Program-made: the position numbers and the translations under genes
NCBI GenBank assembly: GCA_028715905.1
Contig: JAQUQV010000003.1
Coordinates: forward strand, 74,066-117,690
Source of the DNA: Kiritimatiellia bacterium
GTDB lineage: Bacteria > Verrucomicrobiota > Kiritimatiellia > JAAZAB01
Reading direction: 5' to 3'
DNA length: 43,625 nt
The notes under the pieces: generated by a model
Database searches by the model: none
Seen by the model: only the letters and a program-made list of their open reading frames with translations
What the model was told of the DNA's origin: nothing
In this document: positions 8,196 through 16,359 of the stretch, piece after piece
Position numbering within the stretch: position 1 is the first letter of the stretch
Layout of the letters: each line of letters begins with the position of its first letter

Positions 8196-11100
8196 ATGAG
8201 CAAAAAGTTTATTCTCGTCGGCATGCTGGCCGTGTTCGTCTTTTCCCTTTCCGGTTATGCGCGGGCCGCGGAACTGAAAATGGCGCCGCTCAATCCCGAG
8301 TTTGCGGAAATGATTGAAACCAGCCGCCGCGGCGTAAAAAAACCGCTTGCGCGCACCGTGGATGGCCACGGGCTGGGCTTACTGCCCGCGCCGCTGGATT
8401 TTTCGCGCCTTACTTCCGGGCGTGAGCCGTTTCCAGGCGCCTTGCGCGCGGTTACGAACGTTTCCTACGACCTCCGCGAGTTGGGCCGGCTCACTTCCGT
8501 AAGGGACCAGGGCGATTATGGCACCTGCTGGGCTTTTGCAACTTATGGATCGCTGGAGTCGTGTCTGTTGTATTCGGGCGGCGGCTCCAATGATTTTTCC
8601 GAAAACAACCTGGCCAACCTGGCCGGGTTTGACTTTGGATTTGACGACGGCGGGTTTGCCGAAATGTCCATTGCCTACCTGGCGCGCTGGGGCGGGCCGG
8701 TGAATGAAGCCGATGATCCCTATCCGAATCCCGGCGGCAGTTCGGTGCTCCCGCCGGTGAAACACGTGCAATCGGTTGAAATAATCGGCCGCCGCATATC
8801 GTCGCTTGCCAATGACGCGATCAAGGCGGCAATCGTGGACCGCGGGCCGCTCTGGGTGGGAATGAGCGCGAATAATTTTTACTTTTATTATAATCCCGAA
8901 ACTTATGCTTTTTTCAAGGCGACTCCGGAAAGCACCGATCATGCCGTGGCGGTCGTGGGATGGGATGATGCCTTTTCCCGCACTAATTTCGCCGAGCCTC
9001 AGCCGAGCAATGACGGCGCCTTTATCGTCAGGAACAGCTGGGGCACAAACTTCGGCGACAACGGGTACTTTTATGTTTCCTATGACGACCGGGTTTTTGC
9101 ACGCAGCGCCAGTTATCTTTTCCTGAACGGCGAAAGCACCGGTATTTACAGCCAGGTCTATCAATATGATCCGCTCGGCTGGGTTTCCAGCATGGGCTAT
9201 TCAGCAGACACCGCCTGGGGGGCAAATGTTTTCACGGTTACGAACAGCGGAGAATTGAAGGCGGTCAGTTTTTACGCTTCCTCAACCAATGCCAGCTACG
9301 GCATCTACATTTATACGGACGTTGCCGCAAGCCAGCCGCGTTCCGGTACCCTGCACGCCTATCAGACCGGATCGCTGACCAATGCCGGTTATTACACGGT
9401 CGTTCTTTCCAGCCCGATCGGCCTGGCCGCGGGCCGGAACTTTTCCGTGGCGGCCAGGATTTACACGCCGGACTACACCGCGCCCGTGCCGGTGGAGTAC
9501 GCCCTTGATGGATACAGCAGCCGGGCCGCCGCCTCGCCGGGAGAAAGTTTTATGAGCGCCGATGGCGCGGTATGGCTGGACACCACCGATTACGAGGCCA
9601 CCATGAACGTGTGCATCAAGGCGTTTTTGCAGCCGGCGAGCGCTTACCCATATTCGCCTCCGGCCACATTCACGGCGACCGACGACGCATATTCCAATAA
9701 AATTTACCTCGCCTGGTCGCATGCGCACAGTGCAACCGGTTACGCGCTTTACCGCAACACCAGCGACAGCCTCCTGACTGCCAGCCGGGTGGCGACACGC
9801 GGGGAACGTTATTACGAGGATTATGCGGTTACCCCCGGCGTCGTGTATTATTACTGGATAAAAACGCTCGGCGCTTCCGGGAGCAGTTACTACAGCCTGC
9901 GGGAGAACGGTTCCGCCAGCCTCCTGCCGCCTTCAGTGGTGTCGGCTTCGGAAGGCGCCAGCGCGGACAAGGTGCAGTTGAGCTGGAACGCCGCCTCTGG
10001 CGCCGCGGGCTACATTGTTTTCCGGAACCAGACCGACAGCAGCAATTCGGCATCCGAGCTGGCCCGCTCAACCGCGCTGGCTTACAACGACACCTCCGCC
10101 GCGCCCGGCAGTATTTATTATTACTGGCTTAAATCCTATTCGCCCGCGAGCACAAGCTCTTTCAGTTCCGGCGCCGCGGGTTACCGCAAGTTTGCGGCGC
10201 CAACCGGCGTGGCCGCTTCCGATGGGGCTTATGCGACGGGGGTCAGGATATCATGGAATGCGGTCGGCGGCGCGCTAAGTTACCGCATCCTGCGCGGCCT
10301 GCAGCCCGATTCGTCTTCGGCCGTTGTCGTCGGCGAGACGGCGGACGCCTCTTATCTGGATACGTCGGCCTCGGCCGGCGTTCTTTATTACTACTGGGTC
10401 CAGGCCAGGAAGTGGTCCGTCACCGGATCGATCAGCGCCGGCGTTTCCGGCTGGCGGCGGAGCATGGCCGCCGGCAACAACGCAAGAGGAGATTTTGACG
10501 GCGACGGGCTCATGGACCTGGCCGTTTACCAGCGGTCAACGGGCAGATGGCTTGTGCGCTTTTCCGGCAGTTTTTATGCGACCGGCACATATCAGCTGGA
10601 TGCCGGTTGTCTGCCGGTGCCCGGCGATTATGACGGCGACAGCCGCACGGACCCGGCGGTTTATCAGTCTTCCGACGGCAAATGGACGGCTTTGCTTTCC
10701 ACCGGCAGCTATTTGCCTCTCTCGGCTTTCATGGGCGGAGACGGTTTTGAGCCGGAACCCGGCGACTACGATGGCGACGGGTTCTCCGATCTGGTCGCTT
10801 ATCAGGAAGGAATGGGGCTCTGGAAAGGAATGCTTTCCGGACGGGGTTACGCCCTGATATCCACTGTTTACGGCGGCCCGGACCGGAAAGCCGTCGCGGC
10901 GGATTATGACGGCGATGGATTGATTGACCCGGCTTACTACTACGAGTTGCCGGCTTATGACCTTGGATACTGGTATATGGCCTTGTCCGGCAGCGGTTAT
11001 GCTTCCTACTGCAAGACCACGACCGGCGTGGGATATGTTCCCGTGCCGGCGGATTATGACGGCGACGCCAAAGCTGATCTGGCTGTTTACGACCACGCGG

Positions 11101-11339
11101 CGGGCGTCTGGAAATGCTGGTCTTCGGCCTACAACTACCCCTTGCCGGTGTCTTTTAATCTGGGCGGCGAGGGATATACCGCTGTTCCCGGCGACTATGA
11201 CGGAGACACCTGCGCCGATATCGCCGTTTATCACGAGGCTTCCGGCTGCTGGCGCTTCCTGCTTTCTGCCTATAATTACGCTCCTAATTCCCTTGAGCTG
11301 GGCGGTCCCGGTTACGAACCGGTCGGCGCCGCCCGATAG
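8196..11339 (+). CDS. Large secreted papain-family (C1A) protein with FN3-like and six DYDGD repeat modules
   Basis: 1,047 residues, AAGGA 10 nt before the ATG. A signal peptide covers about residues 1-24. The C1A cysteine-protease domain (about 90-305) has all catalytic positions: Gln105 and Cys111 (RDQGDYGTCWAFA), His249 (DHAVAVVGWDD) and Asn280 (VRNSWGTNFGDNGYF). A lectin-like beta domain (about 320-480) follows, then three FN3-like repeats of about 90 residues, each ending in YYYWxK/Q. The last 280 residues hold six repeats of about 50 residues, each opening with a DYDGDxxxD calcium-type loop and an AVYxxxxGxW strand, as in FG-GAP/VCBS-type propellers. It probably acts outside the cell on proteins, with the repeats binding a surface or glycan. 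The substrate is unknown, and no propeptide is obvious. Confidence 0.88.
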   Translation: MSKKFILVGMLAVFVFSLSGYARAAELKMAPLNPEFAEMIETSRRGVKKPLARTVDGHGLGLLPAPLDFSRLTSGREPFPGALRAVTNVSYDLRELGRLTSVRDQGDYGTCWAFATYGSLESCLLYSGGGSNDFSENNLANLAGFDFGFDDGGFAEMSIAYLARWGGPVNEADDPYPNPGGSSVLPPVKHVQSVEIIGRRISSLANDAIKAAIVDRGPLWVGMSANNFYFYYNPETYAFFKATPESTDHAVAVVGWDDAFSRTNFAEPQPSNDGAFIVRNSWGTNFGDNGYFYVSYDDRVFARSASYLFLNGESTGIYSQVYQYDPLGWVSSMGYSADTAWGANVFTVTNSGELKAVSFYASSTNASYGIYIYTDVAASQPRSGTLHAYQTGSLTNAGYYTVVLSSPIGLAAGRNFSVAARIYTPDYTAPVPVEYALDGYSSRAAASPGESFMSADGAVWLDTTDYEATMNVCIKAFLQPASAYPYSPPATFTATDDAYSNKIYLAWSHAHSATGYALYRNTSDSLLTASRVATRGERYYEDYAVTPGVVYYYWIKTLGASGSSYYSLRENGSASLLPPSVVSASEGASADKVQLSWNAASGAAGYIVFRNQTDSSNSASELARSTALAYNDTSAAPGSIYYYWLKSYSPASTSSFSSGAAGYRKFAAPTGVAASDGAYATGVRISWNAVGGALSYRILRGLQPDSSSAVVVGETADASYLDTSASAGVLYYYWVQARKWSVTGSISAGVSGWRRSMAAGNNARGDFDGDGLMDLAVYQRSTGRWLVRFSGSFYATGTYQLDAGCLPVPGDYDGDSRTDPAVYQSSDGKWTALLSTGSYLPLSAFMGGDGFEPEPGDYDGDGFSDLVAYQEGMGLWKGMLSGRGYALISTVYGGPDRKAVAADYDGDGLIDPAYYYELPAYDLGYWYMALSGSGYASYCKTTTGVGYVPVPADYDGDAKADLAVYDHAAGVWKCWSSAYNYPLPVSFNLGGEGYTAVPGDYDGDTCADIAVYHEASGCWRFLLSAYNYAPNSLELGGPGYEPVGAAR

Positions 11340-11478
11340 GCGCGGTCCCGGCGTGAATCAGCGCGCTTAATTTTTTCAGAATTTCGTCCTTGATGCTGAG
11401 CGCGCCGTCTCATGTTGTGCTGATAACCGTCATGACGGCCTGCGGCCGCCTCTTTTGCTCTGCCCTGGCGCTGGGACT

Positions 11479-11489
11479 GGGGGGGGGGG
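11479..11489 (+). repeat. Run of 11 G
   Basis: A homopolymer of eleven G lies 12 nt before the inverted-repeat element. It is prone to slippage in replication and sequencing. No coding region depends on it. Confidence 0.7.
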
Positions 11490-11501
11490 CGCTTATAGGG
11501 G

Positions 11502-11758
11502 CCTTAATTTTGCGTTGGGTCAGTTTGGCGCCGATGCAAGGCGGCAAGGGGCCCGGGGTATTAGTATACTCCAAACCCTTGCCAACACAACAGATGCGCC
11601 AAAATCACGCAACCACTTGCTCTGGCGAACATAAGCGTTTTTGCTTTTGGCATTCATAACCCGTTGGGTTAAAAACAAACATGATGCAAAAAATTGTTTG
11701 CACGTTGCAGGCATTGAAAAAAAATGATTTTAACGCTTATGTTCGCGCAAAATTAAGG
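11502..11758. mobile_element. Nested inverted-repeat element of about 257 bp (MITE-like)
   Basis: The ends are perfect 13-bp inverted repeats, CCTTAATTTTGCG (11502-11514) and its complement (11746-11758). Inside lies a perfect 15-bp pair, GCGAACATAAGCGTT (11625-11639) and its complement (11732-11746), abutting the right end. A third hairpin is formed by TTTGGCGC...GCGCCAAA with an inner GGCAAGGG...CCCTTGCC (about 11523-11604), and a small palindrome TAACCC-G-TTGGGTTA lies near 11660-11674. TAGGG occurs just left (11496-11500) and just right (11759-11763), as a possible target duplication offset by one base. No convincing gene is inside. This stretch accounts for most of the gene-free gap 11340-11752. 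The mobile nature is inferred; the repeats are seen directly. Confidence 0.55.
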
Positions 11759-12556
11759 TAGGGACTTGGAAGATGCCGATCCTGCCGCGTTTGATGCTCG
11801 CCGGCGGAAGAAGAGAAGTATTCCCGCGGTTAATCCCAGAGCGGCCGGCCATAGAAACGAATGCGGCGATGTGTAGAACATTGAGCGCGCCAGATGGCCC
11901 AGCATCCCCCCGAGTATGCCGCAGGCGGCCATTCCCGCCATGGTCCAAAAGGAATATCGGCCGGCCGCACCGCGTCCGATTTGGTGTCCGAATCCGACGC
12001 CGGCCGCCGTGAGGCCGAGGCAAACCGATATGCCCATGGCTGAAACCGACAGCGGAAGCCCCCTGATGCCGGCGATGGCAAGCCCCGCCAGCAAGCCGGC
12101 GACCCAGCCCGCCAGGCCCCAGCGTCCGCCGGCCGCCAAATGATTCGTCAGGCGGTTCAACCACAGCAGAAGGCCGATCAGCATCATAAGCAGCGCAAAA
12201 AACACGGGCACATAAACCGGAGACTGCCAGACGCAGGGAATATAAAAAAGCGTGTCCATGGTTGCCAGGCTTTCCGGCCATTTCAGCCATGTCCACAGGC
12301 TCACGTAGTAAATGATGTCCCAGAGTCCGAAAACCCACAGGAAAGCTCCGACGCGTTCGCGCCGGTTCCGGCCGGCCGCGGCCGCAAAGGCGATGAGCAT
12401 TATCAGCGTGGCGGCCTCGCGCGTGATTTCAATCGTTTTCCAGTCGGGCCGGCGCAAGAGGATGGTGCGCAGGTAAACTACCACCACGCCCTCCAGCCAG
12501 CCCATTGCCGCCGCAAACAACGTGGAATTGACAATAAAAAACCAGATTCTTTTCAT
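11753..12556 (-). CDS. Integral membrane protein of unknown function
   Basis: A 267-residue polytopic protein with about seven to eight hydrophobic segments separated by short loops. Recognisable pieces are an N-terminal MGWLEGVVVVYLR segment, then FGLWDIIYYV and YIPCVWQSPVYVPVFF, which recur in a conserved but unassigned membrane family in PVC and related bacteria (from memory). The C-terminus is a basic, low-complexity tail ending SSKSLP, and the TAA stop lies inside the terminal repeat of the adjacent element, so the last codons may have been replaced by it. The gene is divergent from the GntR/LacI regulator. No Shine-Dalgarno is visible before the ATG. No function is assigned. Confidence 0.75.
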   Translation of the reverse strand: MKRIWFFIVNSTLFAAAMGWLEGVVVVYLRTILLRRPDWKTIEITREAATLIMLIAFAAAAGRNRRERVGAFLWVFGLWDIIYYVSLWTWLKWPESLATMDTLFYIPCVWQSPVYVPVFFALLMMLIGLLLWLNRLTNHLAAGGRWGLAGWVAGLLAGLAIAGIRGLPLSVSAMGISVCLGLTAAGVGFGHQIGRGAAGRYSFWTMAGMAACGILGGMLGHLARSMFYTSPHSFLWPAALGLTAGILLFFRRRASNAAGSASSKSLP

Positions 12557-12627
12557 TTTTCCGGCGTTGTGGCCGCCGGTATTTGCGCGATGCGCGAATT
12601 TTCCGGCGGCGGGGTGTTAAAATTGTT

Positions 12628-12656
12628 TTCAAAACGCGCCGCATCTGCTTTATACT
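12628..12656 (+). promoter_or_regulatory. Candidate promoter of the GntR/LacI regulator
   Basis: TTCAAA (12628-12633) and TATACT (12651-12656) are separated by 17 nt, upstream of the putative operator at 12703. TATACT matches the -10 consensus in five of six positions; the -35 is weaker. An alternative -10, TAGTAT, lies within the operator itself. Confidence 0.4.
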
Positions 12657-12702
12657 CCCTCGCCCTGCTTTTTCAACAAAATTTTGCTTGCATTTTTAAA
12701 TA

Positions 12703-12722
12703 ATACATGTAGTATACAAGTT
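12703..12722 (+). promoter_or_regulatory. Putative operator 1 (autoregulatory): direct repeats ATACATGTA / ATACAAGTT
   Basis: Two 9-bp direct repeats with an 11-bp period lie 46 nt before the regulator's ATG. The same arrangement (ATACAGGTA twice, same 2-nt gap) precedes iolM at 13943-13962, which suggests a shared binding site for the regulator encoded between them. The one-turn spacing suits binding on one helix face. Confidence 0.6.
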
Positions 12723-12768
12723 ATAAATAAATGGCGATGTTGGAATTTTCGGGCGGGACGGTAAAAAA

Positions 12769-13896
12769 ATGTCTCTTAAAAAGAACAGCGAATACGTATC
12801 GGCGGCCATGGAGAAGGAACTGGCGGAACAGATCGGCCGCGGCGCGCTCCGGCCGGGAGACTGCATTCTCTCCGAAAACGAACTGTGCCGGAAATACGGC
12901 ATCAGCCGCGTGTCGGTCCGCCGGGGCTTGGCCCGGCTTGTGCAGCGGGAATTGTTGCAGCGCGCGCCGGGCAAAGGAACTTTCGTGGCCGATCCGAGCG
13001 CGAAAGAAACATCTTTACAAGGGAAGAAAACGTTGACCTTCATTGTTCCCGACATTGAGGATATTTTTATTTCCGAGCTGCATCGCGGCATGGAAGAGAC
13101 CTGCGGCCGGATGGGGTACGAGTTGATCGTCCAGACCTGCGACTGCCGCCCGGAGAAAGAGAATCAGCATCTCATGCGCCTGAAGGATCAGCCGGTGGCC
13201 GGGGCTATAATTTTTCCGAATTGGGGCAGGTCCAACACGGACGCCGTTTTTAATTTAAAGCAGAGCAATATGCCGTTCGTCCTGATTGACAGATATTTTC
13301 GCGACATAGACACGGATTACGTCGTGGTTGATAATCGGAAAGGCGCCTGCGCCGCGGTGACCCATCTGGCAAAACTCGGGCACAAAAGGATCGCCCATGT
13401 CTGCGGGGTGCCCTGCAGTTCAAATGAGGAGCGCGACGAAGGTTACAAACTGGCTCTGGCAAAGGCGAAAATATTCTATGATCCGGAACTGGTCAGACGG
13501 ATTGAGCCGTGCCGCACCGCCGGAAGCGCCAGATTTGAGCCGGATGATGTGGGCGGTTATGTTGAGACCAGAAAGCTTCTGGCGGCGAAAAAACAACCGA
13601 CGGCCATATTCGCCGACAACGATTGTCTGGCCATCGGCGCGTTGAAGGCCATAAAGGAGGCCGGGCTGCGGGTGCCAAAGGATATCGCCGTGGTCGGTTT
13701 TGACGATCTGAAGATTTCCGCCATGCTGGAAACGCCGCTGACGACTGTGCGGCAGCCCAAGCGCGAGATCGGAAGAAAGGCCGCTGAAATTTTGATTGAA
13801 AAGATACGCTCCGGACGGAAAAACGCGGCGGCCGCGTTCAGGCACGTCGTGTTGAAGACCGAGCTGGTGGTCCGGAAGTCCTGCGGAGCCGGCTGA
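12769..13896 (+). CDS. GntR-type DNA-binding / LacI-type sensor transcriptional regulator
   Basis: 375 residues. The N-terminal 75 residues form a GntR winged helix (GALRPGDCILSENELCR, then YGISRVSVRRGLARL and a wing GKGTFVA). From about residue 85 onward is a LacI/periplasmic-binding-protein sensor: LTFIVPDIEDIF, IDRYFRDIDTDYVVVDN, HLAKLGHKRIAHVCG, IFADNDCLAIGAL and VVGFDDLKISAMLETPLTTV. This is the AraR-like hybrid architecture, which senses sugars or polyols. Sitting at the head of an inositol gene set with matching operators before itself and before iolM, it is probably an inositol-pathway repressor that releases DNA on binding an inositol or an inosose. The ligand is inferred. A terminator-like hairpin follows. 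Confidence 0.88.
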   Translation: MSLKKNSEYVSAAMEKELAEQIGRGALRPGDCILSENELCRKYGISRVSVRRGLARLVQRELLQRAPGKGTFVADPSAKETSLQGKKTLTFIVPDIEDIFISELHRGMEETCGRMGYELIVQTCDCRPEKENQHLMRLKDQPVAGAIIFPNWGRSNTDAVFNLKQSNMPFVLIDRYFRDIDTDYVVVDNRKGACAAVTHLAKLGHKRIAHVCGVPCSSNEERDEGYKLALAKAKIFYDPELVRRIEPCRTAGSARFEPDDVGGYVETRKLLAAKKQPTAIFADNDCLAIGALKAIKEAGLRVPKDIAVVGFDDLKISAMLETPLTTVRQPKREIGRKAAEILIEKIRSGRKNAAAAFRHVVLKTELVVRKSCGAG

Positions 13897-13900
13897 CAAG

Positions 13901-13928
13901 GCGCGCTATCCAGGGGCGCGTGTTTTTT
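13901..13928 (+). terminator. Candidate rho-independent terminator after the regulator
   Basis: A short GC stem, CGCGC (13902-13906) pairing with GCGCG (13916-13920) around a 9-nt loop, is followed by TG and seven T. It separates the regulator from the iolM promoter. The stem is short, so the call is moderate. Confidence 0.45.
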
Positions 13929-13942
13929 TATTTTCGCGAATA

Positions 13943-13962
13943 ATACAGGTATGATACAGGTA
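13943..13962 (+). promoter_or_regulatory. Putative operator 2 and overlapping -10 box before iolM
   Basis: ATACAGGTA occurs twice (13943-13951 and 13954-13962) with the same 11-bp period as the site before the regulator gene. TATGAT (13950-13955), a good -10 hexamer, lies across the gap between the two repeats, so a bound regulator would block polymerase. A GGAGGG ribosome-binding site (13973-13978) lies 3 nt before the iolM ATG. Confidence 0.65.
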
Positions 13963-13981
13963 GACAAAATATGGAGGGAAA

Positions 13982-15166
13982 ATGAAGGCGGTTATATTGT
14001 CGGCGGAGTGGTCCCCGAAAACTGATTTCACGCTCGGGAAAAAAGACATGGACGGAAAGCTGACCTATCTGGGCAGCAAGGTGTGGCGGCATCCCCGCGT
14101 TGAGATTGCGGAAATTGGGAAGCCGGCGATAAAGGAGGACGAGGTGCTGGTGCGCGTCAGGGCCTGCGGCATATGCGGGAGCGACGTGCACATGGCCCAG
14201 GCCGACCGGGACGGCTATATATTTTATCCCGGCCTGACCGCCTTTCCGGTGGTTCTGGGACATGAATTCGCCGGCGTTGTGGCCGAAGCCGGGAAAAATG
14301 CGGTCAGCAAACGCACCGGCAAAAGATTTTCCGCGGGCGAGCCGGTCTGCGCCGAGGAGATGATCTGGTGTTCGTATTGCCGTCCCTGCGCGGACGGATA
14401 TCCGAATCACTGCGAGAATTTGCAGGAACTCGGCTTCAGCGTCGCCGGCGCCTTTACGGAATACGTGGCGATTAACGCGCGATATCTGTGGAGTCTGGAT
14501 GAGATGAAGCGAATGTATGGCGAGGGAGACGAGCTTTTCGTGGCCGGCAGCCTCGTTGAGCCGTGTTCGGTTGCCTACAATGCGGTCATTGAACGGGCCG
14601 GCGGTATCCGCGCCGGAGACAACGTGGTGATTCTCGGCGGCGGGCCGATCGGCCTGGCCGCCGCGGCCATTTTGAGGCGCTCCGGAGCCGCCAGGGTGAT
14701 TCTTTCCGAGCCTCAGCCGGAAAGGGCGCACATGGCAATGAAGATGGGTGTGACAGATATAATCAATCCGGAAAAGGATGATTTTGCGGAACGGATTCTT
14801 GAATTGACGGATGGTTACGGCGCTAGTCTTTATCTGGAAGCCACCGGCATGCCGGACAGGGTGTTTCCCGGCATAGAGCGGGCATTGTGGGAGGGACGGG
14901 CGTTGAACGCCAGAGTGGTCATCGTGGCCAGGGCCGACGCAAAAATTCCGGTCACCGGCGAGGTTTTCCAGGTGCGGCGCGCCGCGATCATCGGCGCCCA
15001 GGGGCATTCCGGACACGGAACGTTTCCGCGGGTGATTGCGGTCATGGCCTCCGGCATGGACATGCGGCCGATTGTGACAAAGCGCATAAAGCTGGCCGAT
15101 GTGCCCAAGAACATAATCGCCCTGCAGACCGACCGCAAGGAATGCAAGGTGACGGCGATAATTTAA
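13982..15166 (+). CDS. iolM: Scyllo-inosose 3-dehydrogenase (zinc medium-chain dehydrogenase)
   Basis: 394 residues, zinc-dependent medium-chain dehydrogenase. Catalytic zinc ligands are Cys65 (ACGICGSD) and His94-Glu95 (LGHEFAG). The structural zinc lobe has Cys130, Cys133, Cys136 and Cys144, and the NAD fold has GGGPIG at about 219-224. Its N-terminus (MKAVILSAEW, then KLTYLGSKVWRHP), the GSLVEPCSVAYNAV segment and the C-terminal EVFQVRRA...GHSGHGTFPRV closely follow what I remember of Thermotoga maritima IolM, which oxidises scyllo-inosose at C3 to a diketo-inositol. It is the first gene after the operator and has a strong ribosome-binding site. Context (IolO- and IolN-like genes downstream) supports the assignment. 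Confidence 0.85.
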   Translation: MKAVILSAEWSPKTDFTLGKKDMDGKLTYLGSKVWRHPRVEIAEIGKPAIKEDEVLVRVRACGICGSDVHMAQADRDGYIFYPGLTAFPVVLGHEFAGVVAEAGKNAVSKRTGKRFSAGEPVCAEEMIWCSYCRPCADGYPNHCENLQELGFSVAGAFTEYVAINARYLWSLDEMKRMYGEGDELFVAGSLVEPCSVAYNAVIERAGGIRAGDNVVILGGGPIGLAAAAILRRSGAARVILSEPQPERAHMAMKMGVTDIINPEKDDFAERILELTDGYGASLYLEATGMPDRVFPGIERALWEGRALNARVVIVARADAKIPVTGEVFQVRRAAIIGAQGHSGHGTFPRVIAVMASGMDMRPIVTKRIKLADVPKNIIALQTDRKECKVTAII

Positions 15167-15197
15167 TGTATATCAAACAAAATACGGGAGAATTGAA

Positions 15198-16355
15198 ATG
15201 CAGAAGAAGAATGTAAAGGCGGTTGTGATGGCAGGGCCGGGTAAAATAGAGGTACGGGAATTTCCGGCGCCCCCCCTTGAAAAGGGGGCGCTGCTGGTGG
15301 AGATTCTGCTCTCCGGCGTTTGCGGCACGGACAAGCACGGGTACAAGGGCGAGGCGGTTCAGTACGCCGGAACGGAACGGGAGATCAACGGGCCGTATCC
15401 AGCCGTTCCAGGACACGAGAATGTGGGGCGCGTGGTAGAGATCACGCCGGAAGCGGCGCGGCAGATGGAATTTTCGGGGAAGGAACTGAAGGTTGGCGAC
15501 CGGGTCATCATAAGTCCCGATATTCTTTGCGGAGAGTGTTATTACTGCCGGAACGGATTCGGTTACACGTGGTGTTCCAATATCAGGAGTTACGGACATC
15601 TTCTCTCCTCCGAGGCGCCGCATTTGACCGGCGGCTGGAGCAAATACATGTATGTTTATCCGAAGAGCCACGTGTTCAAGATCGGGGACGACGTGTCGGA
15701 TGAAATGGCCGTTTTGGCCGAGCCCATGTGCGTTACTTACGGCCTGGACATTGCCAAGGGGCATTCCTCGCTCCCCAACGAGGGTTTCATGGCGGGAGAC
15801 ACGGTTGTGGTGCTTGGGGTCGGGCCGCTCGGAATGTGCCATGTGATGAAGGCGCGCATGCTTGGGGCCGGCAACGTCATCGCCACCGACATGTCCGATT
15901 ATCGTTTAAAAATGGCCCGGGAATTCGGGGCCGACCATGTCTTTAACGCCGGGTCTCAGAAACCGCAGGAAATCGGCGCGGTGGTAAAGGATATGACCGA
16001 TGGCCGCGGCGCCGACGTGGTAGTGACGTGCACCGGCATGCCGAAATCGCTGATCGAGGGAATTGAGATGCTGCGCAAAGGCGGCACACTGGTTGAGGTC
16101 GGCAGTTTTGTTGACAAGGGGGAGATTCCGATCAATCCCCACAAGCATCTGTGCTCTAAAAACATCCGTTTGATCGGGATGACGAACCTGGCGTACGTGG
16201 GGTATTTGCCGGAGTTGCGGATGATGAAGGCATGGTCGAAATATTTTAATTTCAACAAGCTGGTCACGCACAAATATGCCATGGAAGACGCCGAAAAAGC
16301 CCTGCTGAAATCCATGGAGCCGGATTCAATGAAAGTGGCGATCAAACCAGATTAA
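15198..16355 (+). CDS. Second zinc-dependent medium-chain dehydrogenase (polyol/inositol type)
   Basis: 385 residues in the sorbitol/threonine-dehydrogenase-like branch. The catalytic zinc site is GVCGTDKHG plus PGHENVG. The structural zinc lobe has four Cys in CGECYYC...WC, and the cofactor fold has LGVGPLG (about residue 205). A clear GGGAG lies 7 nt before the ATG. It follows iolM by 31 nt and precedes the IolI-like gene by 4 nt, so it belongs to the operon. It differs from iolM in sequence and probably acts on another ring polyol or a later sugar acid. It could supply the inositol 2-dehydrogenase step that the pathway needs, but this is not proven. The substrate is unassigned. Confidence 0.82.
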   Translation: MQKKNVKAVVMAGPGKIEVREFPAPPLEKGALLVEILLSGVCGTDKHGYKGEAVQYAGTEREINGPYPAVPGHENVGRVVEITPEAARQMEFSGKELKVGDRVIISPDILCGECYYCRNGFGYTWCSNIRSYGHLLSSEAPHLTGGWSKYMYVYPKSHVFKIGDDVSDEMAVLAEPMCVTYGLDIAKGHSSLPNEGFMAGDTVVVLGVGPLGMCHVMKARMLGAGNVIATDMSDYRLKMAREFGADHVFNAGSQKPQEIGAVVKDMTDGRGADVVVTCTGMPKSLIEGIEMLRKGGTLVEVGSFVDKGEIPINPHKHLCSKNIRLIGMTNLAYVGYLPELRMMKAWSKYFNFNKLVTHKYAMEDAEKALLKSMEPDSMKVAIKPD

Positions 16356-16359
16356 AAAC

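Noticed and set aside
11512-11670. Integron attC-like signals: GTTGGGT twice, near 11514 and 11664
   Set aside because: Both copies match the GTTRRRY half-site but point the same way, with no facing RYYYAAC partner and no gene cassette or integrase.
11520-11714. 64-residue minus-strand frame inside the repeat element
   Set aside because: It runs through hairpin arms and has no domain or start signal; it is a by-product of the repeat.
13928-15016. 362-residue minus-strand frame over iolM
   Set aside because: It is antisense to a gene with full zinc-dehydrogenase motifs, and the product resembles nothing.
15645-15662. ATACATGTA within the second dehydrogenase gene
   Set aside because: It is a single half-site inside coding sequence without the second repeat 11 bp away, so it is not counted as an operator.
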